From: Anastrepha obliqua
Taxonomy: Eukaryota > Arthropoda > Insecta > Diptera > Tephritidae
DNA: 64,000 bases
Direction: 5' to 3'
Assembly: GCF_027943255.1 (NCBI RefSeq)
Contig: NC_072892.1
Coordinates: 31,147,792 to 31,211,791, forward strand
The notes beneath the pieces are model-generated. The model was not told the origin of the DNA. It worked only from the letters and a program-made list of their open reading frames with translations, and made no database searches. A program made the translations under genes and the position numbers. The stretch's first letter is position 1. Each line of letters starts with the position of its first letter. Below are positions 31,281 to 40,290 of the stretch, piece by piece.

Positions 31281-32450
31281 ATTAATAAGTTCATATTATC
31301 GCGAGCTCTTTGTGTTGAGTCCAGAAATCACACAATAAGTTTCCAAATCAAAAGAATTTCACGAATTAAGTCACTGGTTTTGCTTATTTTTTCTTTTATT
31401 TTCACTTCTCATTCTCTTAGAGAAACACCCGATATATGTAACTTAAATTTGGCACCTACAAATACATAAAAATTTGGGTTTTCTTAACAAATCTGTGGAA
31501 TCGAATGCAAAATTTGTATGGATCTCGAGCTTCAAAAAACACGGAACCAATTAATTACGTTATTCGAGCGAAGTCTAAATATGTGATTTTTTTTTGCTGT
31601 AAGCGCACAAAAGTATGCACATAGAAGCAGTTTATTTACTTTATACATACATACATGCATATATATGCAAGTTTTATTCATTAGCTAGTGAAAGGTACAG
31701 TAATTTAAATAAATCCAATGACTTTGGAAATTAACTTTTTCTCCTTGCACTCGTCAGTTTGACAGCAGTAAGCAACTTACATAAAAACATAAATATGTAT
31801 GTATGTATTTAAAAGCAGTTTTTGGAGAAATTTTGCTACTGGAATTTTTCGCCACAGTAATCAATGCCAAAGTATGATGACGCTGAGGCGACGCGGAGCC
31901 GCAAAGTGGTGCTAATAAACAGTTTACCCTAGCAAAGTGCCGCTACAGCCAAATGAAGAAACTCAAAGAGCAGCAAAAAATACGACGAAACAACAACAAA
32001 GTAGCGAAAGTGATCACCCAAACCCAATATGTGTATTTCACGTCGAATGCAACTGGAAATAGTTAAAAGCTCAACAATAGAAATGTTGAAAGGAAAACAG
32101 AGAAACATCACGTTCGCGGAGCATAATGATGTAAAGCGTGCACAATAAAAGCAAGAAACACACGCGCACTCACGGCCATGCATATAACAAATGAGGTTCG
32201 TATGTTTGGACACACACACATGCGTGCATATATACATACGCGCGTAACTATACAAATGAAACGCAGCGAATTTTGCACCACTATGGTCCAGTGCGTCAAG
32301 TTACCTAACATGGCCGGCCAATCTTTGCATTTGGGTACATATCTACACACAAATATACGTAAATACATTTCACTCTTTAGCTGTAAGAATGTCGTAAATC
32401 AAAAATGTCCGTTTTTTGTTAGAGAAGTATGCAAAAATGACCACCAGTTC
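31281..32450. other. Unassigned DNA
   Basis: Contains ATAC/ATGT simple repeats near 31640 and 31795 and a less AT-rich stretch at 31850-32130. No splice-bounded exon or domain seen. Overlapping frames in this part show no family resemblance. Confidence 0.35.
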
Positions 32451-32582
32451 TGCCTGGTGAGGTTCAGCGCACTAGACAGGGCTAATTTTTCTTGACGCTC
32501 AGCAAGCAATACTTGCTGGGGTGCTATCGGAGGCATCCTCCCTGCAGACACTTGCTAGAAACTAGGCCACTTCACAGACATC

Positions 32583-32727
32583 TTTTGTTGTTGTTGTTGC
32601 AGCAGCATAAACATTTCCCAGAGATGCACGAGGAATGCTGTTGGAGTGACCGTCCTTGGTCGGATATAAATCTGGGTCGCTCCGGCAATATAGAACCAAC
32701 TGTTGTGACAACGAGGAGACATCTCTT
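32583..32727 (-). mobile_element. (CAA)n-tailed structured short repeat, copy 5
   Basis: Minus-strand copy. Reading from 32727 it has ACAACAGTTGGTTCTATATT, AGATTTATATCCGACCAAGG (matching CCGGATTTATATCCGGCCAAGG), CACTCCAACAGCATTCC, GGGAAATGTTTATGCTGCT and the tail GCAACAACAACAACAAAA. More diverged than the plus-strand copies. It sits just upstream of a J-family LINE fragment. Confidence 0.8.
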
Positions 32728-32759
32728 CAACATTACTAACGGAGGAGCAGACACTTCAA

Positions 32760-33222
32760 CAAGAGCAGACACGGCTGCAACTACTGGTCGGACAGTTTAC
32801 AGAAACGCATTAAACGACGTTCATCGGGAGTCTCTTAGCACCTTCCTAAACTATCAACTCCCGAATGCCATCATTGAAGCCCAACCTGCACCAATTGCAG
32901 ATGAAGTGCTGCAGCTGCCTCTGAGACCCGTGTAACTTCTGCTCAATTACGTTCTGGATTTTGTAGCAGATTAAACTCCAGCCCATCCAGAATCAATCCC
33001 CACATACTTAATAAATGTCCCGCATGTGAAGGTATCCCGCACGATTCTAACCACCGATCCTTATGTCCTCTTAAACCCACTCACCTAACAACCCCTTTCC
33101 CTCTGGGCCCAACCCGTCGAAACAGCATATTTCCTGTGCCTACCGTTAGATGAACTAGACGATGATGAACAGTGACCACACTGCACTGATAGGGCTTAAT
33201 GAACTGCTACAACAACAACAAC
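32760..33222 (+). mobile_element. J-family LINE 3' fragment with CAA tail
   Basis: The plus-strand frame has VHRESLSTFLNYQLPNAIIE and PAPIADEVLQLPLRPV. Broken parts then match the LAQLRSG...CxxC...H...C knuckle, and SLWAQPVETAYFLCLPLDEL ends at the stop. The 3' UTR is short and ends GAACTGCTACAACAACAACA at about 33222. This tail is the one shared with the structured short repeats. A 5'-truncated LINE insertion. Confidence 0.8.
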
Positions 33223-33482
33223 CAGTTCTTCCTATTGCCAGCTGTGTGAAAATTCATGGCCATATCTAAAGTTTGAATACATGAAAATTCCTCTCCCAGC
33301 GCTCGAATGCAAAGAATAGAGTAGTAGGTTGACGATCTATAATATAAGAAATACTTAAATTTACGTTCTAAAATTTTTTGACATATTCTTAAAGGATTAT
33401 ATTAACATTTTATGAATTTTTTTTTTTTTCGAAATTTTACAAGTAGGTATCTGTCACCTTAAAAAAATCCCATTAATCGTTA

Positions 33483-35119
33483 GAGTAGAATGGGGTAAGA
33501 TAGGTATGGGGGCACAATAGGTAGGTGGGGTTTTCGTCGCACTGTTTTTGCAGAAGTCACTCGTCTTATGTGAATTGAATACGTGGTGGGGAACAACGTT
33601 CGCGACTGTCATTTCGGCCGTCACCATTGATTAGTTATCCTAGTTCTGGCGTCGTTTAGTTTTTTGTGAGCTTTTCTCCGACATAGCATTTTTTTTATTC
33701 TACGGTGCAGTGCATTTAATGTATGTAAATATTTGTCAGGTGAGTTTTATTTTACGTAGAAAATAATGCTGAACACGAATAATGTGCTAGTTTTTTTATA
33801 TTTTTGTTTTTAACATAAAACATGTGCTTGGGGGCATTATAGGTCACTACTTGTAATTGAATAAAATAAATTTTAATTGTTTTTGCAGCAAAATGGTGCG
33901 TAATTTTGTGCGAGAAACGCCGAAACGAAGTGAAGACGACGTAAAAAACGCAATCGCGGCAGTCCGAGATGGCGCTAGTGTTCGATCAGCCTGAAGCACT
34001 TCAAAAATTATGCGATTCGATCCAGTACTGAAAAAACTTTGCTCATCATGGATAACCACGAATCTCACATGACAATTGCTGGATTAGACTTTTGTAAGAA
34101 TAATAATATTGAAGTATTAACTCTACCTCCGCACACCAGCCATCATTTGCAGCCTCTCGATAGAGGAGTATTTGGGCCGCTCAAAACTTATTTTGACCAT
34201 TCCTGCAAGGCGTGGATGTTAAATCATTCCGGCATTCCTATTACCATCGACCGAATAGCTGAACCCTTGCTGAAAGGTGCTTCCAGCATGAATATCATCG
34301 CTGGATTCAGATCAACTGGCATTTGGCCATTTAATCGCGACATTTTTTCGGAAGATGATTTCACGCCAGCATTCGTAACTGATCGTCCGTACGAGGACGA
34401 ACCAGATCAAGAGGCTGGTCCATCGATTGCTCATCAAGAGACTGGTCTATCGAATGCCCATGAAGAGCCTGTTTTATCGAATGCCGATCAAGAGCCAGAT
34501 CGATCGAATCTCGACCTATTAATTCCAATTGAGGACATTCGGCCGTTTCCTAAAGCTCCACTGCGCAAACCATCAAATCGAGGCCGGAAGCGACGTAAAG
34601 CTGCACTTCTCACAGATGCAGTGATGCTAGAGTCATTACGCGCTGAGCAAGCAGCTGCAGCTCAGAAGAAATCGGACGCGGAAGCAAAAAAACAATTTGC
34701 CGCCGAAAGAAAAAAAGAAAGAGAGGCTGCAAAGAGGCAGAAGCTCATACAAAAACGCCAAAAATTGACCAAAGAAGAGAAGAAAAATGAATTAAAGAAA
34801 AATTCCTAACTTTTATAACATGTGCAGTGTTCATATTCTATAAATAAAAGTTAAAACGTTAATTTCCAAGCCATGTACATAGTTCTTTTCCCCTCACATA
34901 TAGTGACCTATCGTGCACCCCAATTTTGAAAATATCGAAAAAAGTACCTTTGTCTTATTGAATGCAGCTTCCAAAATAATTAGCCAAACATAAGTCAGTA
35001 TAACCAAAATGTTAGCAGATAAATAACCTTTCAAAATCTTGCTTATTTTTCAAAATCAATGCAAAAACACCGTAGCAAGAGTTCTCCAAAAAAAAGACCT
35101 ATCTTACCCCATTCTACTC
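33483..35119 (+). mobile_element. Pogo-like element with internal deletion
   Basis: The terminal repeat GAGTAGAATGGGGTAAGATA (23 bp matching) occurs inverted at both ends, with TA at 33481-33482 and 35120-35121. A 5' UTR intron is suggested by CAG|GTGAGT near 33738 and TTTTTGCAG just before 33890. The N-terminal HTH start and the C-terminal half of the transposase remain; the middle with the first catalytic Asp is gone. The preserved ends could still be recognised in trans. Confidence 0.9.
33893..34809 (+). pseudogene. Pogo/Tigger-type transposase, internally deleted
   Basis: 33893-33994 encodes MVRNFVRETPKRSEDDVKNA and 13 more residues of the N-terminal HTH before a TGA. After a short junction the frame 34039-34809 (256 aa) gives LIMDNHESHMTI (second catalytic Asp), LPPHTSHHLQPLDRGVFGPL and NIIAGFRSTGIWPFNRDIF, typical of DDE_1 pogo/Tigger transposases. 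It continues with about four degenerate acidic repeats (QETGLSNAH, EEPVLSNAD and similar) and a Lys/Glu/Ala-rich coiled-coil tail. The first catalytic Asp is missing. The long open C-terminal frame is either recent or kept by chance. Confidence 0.88.
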
Positions 35120-35121
35120 TA

Positions 35122-36107
35122 CCCTTTACTTAGGAAGGCATAGAAAATTAAAAAATCTTGCAGCCGTTTTTCTCGAATTTTCGATCTTTTGAGTTATGTC
35201 GTTCTTCCAGCAAACAACCGATATGTATATTACATTTATCTCGAATGGGTAACAATTAACCACAACCACTTACATGACCACAGATACTGTTGGCTACCAG
35301 CCGCCACTAGGCACCAGCAAACTAAAGCAAAAGTGCCAGTTACGAAGTGAAATTTCAATTTTCTTTTCCATCAACCTGAGGTGAGACGAGCATTCGGCGG
35401 TCGGTTGTAGATTTTCTTTCAGTACAAACGAATTTATGTTGGTTACAAATTGCTTTATGATGATTAGTAAATTGTGCACAATTTAACAAATAATAGAGAG
35501 ATGAATATTAACTGTTCAGTCATTGTTGTATTGTTTTGCCATCTTTTGGTTTGCCAACATTTCTGGTCTTTGGGTGAAGGTGCAACCAACCGACTGGTAA
35601 ACAGGTGGCTCTTAATTAGGCCAGGAAGTAATTAAGCTCTTGAGTACGACGCGGCAGTGCTACCAGCATAACCAGCAACAACAAAAAATTGCCCATATAA
35701 AAACAAACATTTATTTTGGCGTTGGATTTAGAAGCAATAATTTTGCCAGGCAGCCGGTTTCCACTTTCTGTTTATTGTGGTACTTTATGTATATATGAAT
35801 GAATGTATGTATGTAAGTAAGTATGTATGTTAGTGCAAGTCTACTAAATTCTACATTTGGATGTGGGAAAATAAGCCTAAATGCGCGTTTGCCTAATTAT
35901 TTCTTAATGAGCAAATGCTACAGCCTTTGAATGAGCTTTATAAAATATGCTATCAGACGGTAGTAATTGGCAATCATAGATGCAATTTCATAAATATGTA
36001 AATCATTTAAGTATATTATAAAATAAGTTTTGGGCAAAGAACTAACTAAAGGAACGAAATAATCGTCAAAAAAAAGAAAGTGTGTGGTAGTTCACGGAAC
36101 CCGCACG
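35122..36107. other. Unassigned DNA
   Basis: No exon or transposon recognised. A (GTAT)n microsatellite lies at about 35797-35830. Confidence 0.4.
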
Positions 36108-36428
36108 ATTGAAGTGAAACTTCTTTTATCAACAAATCAATAATTTAACTATTATTTCAATATAATGCATGCAGAAGTCATGGAAAGCATGGAATGGAAT
36201 TTTATTAAACAGAATTATTTATTTATTTTAATATAAAAAGAAATGAATTTATTGTACTCAATTACATTTGGTTCTCGGCATTGTCATTATCATTATTGGA
36301 TTCGTTTTCCAAAAATGAAACAAGGGCTTTATGGTAACTGAAATACGTAAAAAATGATCTACATTCTAATCTATCAAGGTATCGATGAAATACTGCATCA
36401 ATGGTAGTTCCGCATCTTGTTGTTGGTA

Positions 36429-36569
36429 CTACAAATTATCACTTATCGTACAACCGGAGGATTCCCTGTCACGGTGTTCAACAGTAGCTCTTAATTTTTT
36501 ACGCTCCAAATACTCACGTTGCCGTTCAGCACCTGTTTTCGGTTTCCGTTTTTGTTGATTTGATGCCAT
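36429..36569 (-). CDS. Small basic ORF inside the inverted-repeat element
   Basis: A minus-strand frame of 46 codons starts at 36569 with MASNQQKRKPKTGAERQREY, continues LERKKLRATVEHRDRESSG and stops at 36429. The KTGAERQREYLERKK stretch resembles the basic N-terminal motifs of some insect DNA-transposon proteins, but I cannot name the family. It probably is the truncated start of the element's own protein rather than a host gene. Confidence 0.4.
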   Translation of the reverse strand: MASNQQKRKPKTGAERQREYLERKKLRATVEHRDRESSGCTISDNL

Positions 36570-36771
36570 ATTTAACAGAAATCAATCAACAAAACAAAAT
36601 ATGTTTGTAAGATTTGCTCAAAACTACACACACACTCTATGACGCGTCTCGCGTTACTAATATAATATTGTGTTTGGGATAACTGTCAACTGTTTCCACC
36701 GAAATGCGTTCGCAAAGTGTATGGTCTTTGGTATGGTAAACAGATTTATGATACATTATTTTGCGGCGACA

Positions 36772-36842
36772 GCACAGCGCGATAGCCCAGCGGCTAGCAA
36801 TGTGGGCTTCCGATTTGAAATCCTTGGTTCGAATCACAAGAA
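36772..36842 (+). repeat. tRNA-like segment followed by homopolymer
   Basis: GATAGCCCAGCGGCTAGCAA resembles an A box and GGTTCGAATCAC (36826-36837) a B box, about 45 bp apart. This is followed by AAGAAAA and a run of about 20 T. It differs from the SINE family described above and may be the head of a second tRNA-derived SINE. It does not fold as a full functional tRNA. Confidence 0.45.
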
Positions 36843-37077
36843 AATTTTTTTTTTTTTTTTTTTATACATTTATTTCATTTTGTTTTATGATATGTTTATG
36901 AGCAGATTTTTTTCATGGCAGAAATACACTCGGAGGTTTGCCATTGCCTGCCGAGGGGCGACCGCTATTAGAAAAATGTTTTCATTAATTTTGCTTTCAC
37001 CGAGATTCGAACCAACGACCTCTCTGTGAATTCCGAATGGTGATCACGCACCAACCCACTCGGCTACGGCGGCCGTC
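36843..37077 (-). mobile_element. tRNA-derived SINE, copy 3 (minus strand)
   Basis: Reading from 37077: GGCCGCCGTAGCCGAGTGGG (A-box region), GTGCGTGATCACCATTCGGA, GGTTCGAATCTC (B box, at 37013-37002), CCCTCGGCAGGCAATGGCAA and CCGAGTGTATTTCTGCCATG. It then diverges and ends in a poly-A tract (poly-T at 36845-36863). The head is the least mutated after copy 1. Confidence 0.85.
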
Positions 37078-37154
37078 AATCAAATGTCATATTTACAAAT
37101 TACATTCGATAAGAATGCAATAATAAACGACCGCATTACATTCACGACGACACG

Positions 37155-37330
37155 CCACGCCAGTCTTTTAACAGATGGCGCTGGCATAGCGTGAGTTTTA
37201 CGTAGTTTAGCGTAGTTTTACTCCTCACAGCGTTTCATCCACGCCACGCTTTTAACAGATGGCGCTGGCGTAGCGTCACATATCGATGAAACGCTATGGT
37301 TTTACTCCTCACAGCGTTTCATCCTTCGAG
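37155..37330. repeat. Tandem duplication near the element's right end
   Basis: CTTTTAACAGATGGCGCTGG then CATAGCGT/CGTAGCGT, and TTTTACTCCTCACAGCGTTT then CATCC, each occur twice (about 37168 and 37251; 37208 and 37303). That gives a repeat of roughly 83-95 bp. Subterminal repeats are common in DNA transposons as transposase binding sites; here that is inference. Confidence 0.65.
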
Positions 37331-37431
37331 ACAAAAGAAGTTTCACTTCAATTATCGTAATACTCGTATACGTTTACCGACTGTCCTTCAACCAAAACTC
37401 CGAACGGAGCACGGTTTCCAACCGCGCTGAG

Positions 37432-37572
37432 CTTGCGTTGTTGTTGGCATAGCAGTTCAGTAGGCCCTGCCAGTGCAGTGTCGACACAGCTCGTCGTTTT
37501 CTAACTCATCTCACGGTAGACCCAGGAAACTTGCTAAACAGAGGGAGAGGAGTGTTAAGTGAGTGGTTTTAA
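37432..37572 (-). mobile_element. J-family LINE 3' end, short insertion
   Basis: On the minus strand this ends with CACTGGCAGGGCCTACTGAA, CTGCTATGCCAACAACAAC. It contains the decayed last codons of the frame (matching LPLDELDE). It aligns with 4604-4749 and 38030-38130. Confidence 0.7.
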
Positions 37573-37596
37573 GAGGGCTTACGTCAACTCAACACG

Positions 37597-37733
37597 CGTT
37601 CCCACGACAGCCGGTTCAACGTAACCGGAAAGACCTGGATTTACATCCGGCCAAGGACTGTCTCTTCAGCAGCATTCCCCTTATATGTATGGGGAATGTT
37701 TAAGCTGCTGCTACAACAACAACAACAACATCC
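37597..37733 (+). mobile_element. (CAA)n-tailed structured short repeat, copy 6
   Basis: CGTTCCCACGACAGCCGGTT, CTGGATTTACATCCGGCCAA, GGACTGTC, CAGCAGCATTCCCC, GGGGAATGTTTAAGCTGCTG and a tail of six CAA units. No target duplication recognised. The hairpin change CTGGAT/ATCCGG keeps pairing through a G-T wobble. Confidence 0.85.
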
Positions 37734-37734
37734 A

Positions 37735-38030
37735 CCAGCGCATTTCTGGCCCCATAAACGTCACTACAGGCGTTCGACAGGGCTGTGTGTTGTCACCACT
37801 CTCTTTTTTAATATTGCCCTTGACTGCATGGGCAAAGTAACGCACGAAACAAATAGAATAACATGGGAACACTGAATGTACGTCTCGAAGATCTCGATTA
37901 CGCCAACGATTTAAGCCTAGTGACACACACCTTCACTGGTATGTCGAAAAAACTAACGCTAGTAAAAGAGAGAGCAGCAAAAGTACGCCTCAAAACAAAT
38001 ATGTGCAAAACCAATGTAATGCGCTTAAAC
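37735..38030 (+). mobile_element. LINE reverse transcriptase fragment
   Basis: Plus-strand reading gives SGPINVTTGVRQGCVLSPLS, then after a frameshift GTLNVRLEDLDYANDLSLVT and KLTLVKERAAKVRLKTNMCK. GVRQGCVLSP and YADD are RT motifs 4 and 5; here YADD is changed to YAND, so the active site is lost. It stops where an opposite-strand J-LINE end begins. Confidence 0.75.
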
Positions 38031-38130
38031 TGGACCGGTCGTCTTCGTTTAACCCATCTAACGGTAGGCCCAGAAAACGTACTATTTCGACAATTTGGGT
38101 CCAGAGGGAGATGCTCTTGCCACGCTGACT
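38030..38130 (-). mobile_element. J-family LINE 3' end fragment
   Basis: CGGTCGTCTTCGTTTAACCC and ATCTAACGGTAGGCCCAGAA match 4636-4700 and 37486-37530; on the minus strand they encode the FLGLPLDxLxEDD ending. The CAA tail is absent. It merges on the left with the plus-strand RT fragment. Confidence 0.6.
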
Positions 38131-38554
38131 ATCATCCTCTGACATCCTCTGTGATCACTCGTACCACCAAAATTAAAACCTTCAACTCGAATGTCAAGTC
38201 GACTTGCAGCGATTACAATTGTTTGTTAACCGTTGCCTCTGCACAGTGCTTCGCATCCTCTGATCCAACACCATATCCAACTAAAACCTATGGGTTGGCT
38301 CAAGCCAAACTCCAATGCGAACGGAAATATTCAAAAGAAAGTGGGGGTGGCTTGGTCACATTTTAAGAAGAGGGTCTATCGATATCACCCGGAATTCAAT
38401 TGATTGGAATACGCATAGACGCTGACGCAGACAGACCATCACTATGCTGTCATCACTTTCATTGAAATGCGTTCATTTACCTATTTCGCTTAATGGGTTC
38501 GCACTGATTTGTTTGCGTTGTAGTAGCAGCACTGATTTTTTGTGAGAAATATAC
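38131..38554. other. Unassigned DNA
   Basis: No certain assignment. The plus-strand frame continues to 38366 without recognisable motifs and may still be LINE-derived. Confidence 0.3.
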
Positions 38555-39263
38555 TTAAGGGGGGACTCTACTGTAAAACTTAAAAAAAATCGATTTTTTA
38601 CTTTTTGTTGAAACATACTCAGAAACAACTCCAGAATGTTCCATGAAAATCTTAAAAAGAAATCTTGAATAGTTTTCAAGTTATAAAAATTTTAGCAAAG
38701 CAGGTATAAACTGAGCGCTCGAGCGGTTTACGGTCATATGCGTGTTTTTCTCGAAACCACGTTTTCAAAATTGCCCACATCACAGCTCCGTGAAAAATTA
38801 ACATATCAAGCTCAAACTTTGATAGTATATTTTTAACAATATTTACTAGTTTTTAAAGCTATGGTGGGAAAAAATTTATTATTTATAACCCCTTTTTTAA
38901 TAACAAAATGACAACAAAAAAATTTCGATTTTTTAAAAAACTTCAAAAATTTTACAAAAAAATTTTTTTTTTGCAAGTAATAGGCTTAACAACTAAAAAT
39001 AATGATATATAATAAAAAAAATTTGGTTTTTTTCATTTCAGATTTTTTTTAAATGCGCGACAGTGTGGGCAGATTTCAAAAGGCGTTTCGGGGGAGCGGC
39101 TGTACAGCTGCCATTTTGAAATGAAAATAAATTAAAAAAATTTTTTTGTACACTCAAGACCTGTGTTTATGTAACCCTAAACTTTTTTTTACTAAATAAA
39201 TTAATACAAGTATGAAAACAAAATCCATAAAAATTTGATTTTTACAGTAGAATCCCCCCTTAA
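38555..39263. mobile_element. TTAA-flanked inverted-repeat element, copy 4
   Basis: TTAA at 38555-38558 and 39260-39263 flanks GGGGGGACTCTACTGTAAAA (left) and GGGGGGATTCTACTGTAAAA (right, other strand). The interior shares AAATCGATTTTT near the end and GCGTGTTTTTCTCGAAACCA with copies 1 and 3. 709 bp, no transposase. A Tc1 relic begins immediately to the right. Confidence 0.85.
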
Positions 39264-39299
39264 GAACGATTCGGTCTCCGTCCAGAATTGTGTGAATTT

Positions 39300-40290
39300 T
39301 TTTAGTTCTATATTGTAACTGGTACGATAAGTTTCGCAGCCGCATCAAAGTCGGAAGATCACTAGCCAGATTGATAGGATGATCGCTAGATTGTCAAAAC
39401 AGAATCCCAGGAAAAGTGTTGCTGACATCTATTGAGAAATTTTGGTGCGCCTGGAAAAGTCAATAGCGAAAAGAACAGTTGCGCTTCGATTGGCAGAAGC
39501 AGACTTCACAGGCGACTTGCACAGAAGAAGCCATTGGTAACAGCATCGCAACGACAATGCCAAATTGAGTTTGCTCGAGTGCAAATATCCTAGACTCAAA
39601 ATCTGTCGGGTTATATTTTAGTCAGCGATGAAATGAAAGTGAATTGAGTTGATCCAGATGGTACGAAAACCGTACGGCGGCCAAAAGATGCGGCGGCGCC
39701 CCAAGTTCGTCTCAACAGAAATATCCTAGACTCAAAATCAGTCGGGTTATATTTTAGTCAGCGATGAAATGAAAGTGAATTGAGTTGATCCAGATGGTAC
39801 GAAAACCGTACGTCGGTGACCCCAAGGTCGTCTCAACAATCATAAAGCACAGGGGAGGCTCAATAATGGTGTGGGGCTGCTTTGCGTGGAACGGTGTCGG
39901 GCCAACTCATTGTATTGAAGTTAATATGGATGCGGTCAAGTGCGTTCAGATACTTCAAACTGTAATGCCACCTCATGCGGAAGAGAATTTACTGGTAATT
40001 TGGAAATTTCAACAATACAATGATCCGAAACACACTTCTCGTGTGACAAAAGAGCTTTTCGAAGACAATTCCATTACTATTCTTGTATCTTCAAGTGCCT
40101 ATTTAAATCATCTTTGGAATGACGTAAAAAATGCACTCAGTACGCAGAAAATCAAGAATTTGTGATCAGTTATTTGAAAAGGTCAAGGCAGTATGGAAAT
40201 CCATTCCTATTGACCGTTGTAGAGGTTTAATAATCACAATCCATAAGCGCTGTGCAGCTGTAAGAAACCAAAAAGAATTTTCAACAAAAT
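39300..40290 (+). mobile_element. Tc1-like transposase relic with internal duplication
   Basis: Early pieces (SIAKRTVALRLAEADFTGDL, DGTKTVRRPKDAAAPQVRLN) are broken by stops. From 39785 a frame of 126 codons has IIKHRGGSIMVWGCFAWNGV, QYNDPKHTSRVTKELF (second catalytic region) and YLNHLWNDVKNAL. A 136-bp direct duplication (39583-39718 and 39719 to about 39830) repeats the stretch around KTVRR. The weak inverted match AGAACGAT near 39264 and 40552 might mark the ends. Confidence 0.75.

Larger units (their letters stand above)
36108..37352. mobile_element. Inverted-repeat DNA element, unclassified
   Basis: ATTGAAGTGAAACTTCTTTT at 36108 is matched by the same sequence on the other strand ending at 37352 (22 of 23 positions). 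The outer flanks both include ACGAT, so the repeat may be slightly longer. It contains a small basic frame (36429-36569), a tRNA-like segment, a minus-strand SINE and a tandem repeat near its right end. The superfamily is not clear. No target duplication was resolved. Confidence 0.6.

Noticed and set aside
32492..32935. 147-codon plus-strand frame as a host gene
   Set aside because: It begins inside a minus-strand copy of the CAA-tailed repeat and runs into a J-family LINE frame, so it is a transposon chimera.
34039..34809. Treating the 256-codon frame as a domesticated host gene
   Set aside because: It lies between intact inverted ends with TA duplications and lacks the first catalytic region, so a recent deletion derivative is simpler; selection was not tested.
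35797..35830. GTAT repeat as a telomere- or satellite-like array
   Set aside because: Short, ordinary microsatellite typical of fly introns.
36772..36842. A functional tRNA gene
   Set aside because: A- and B-box-like strings are present, but I could not form a proper acceptor stem and anticodon arm.
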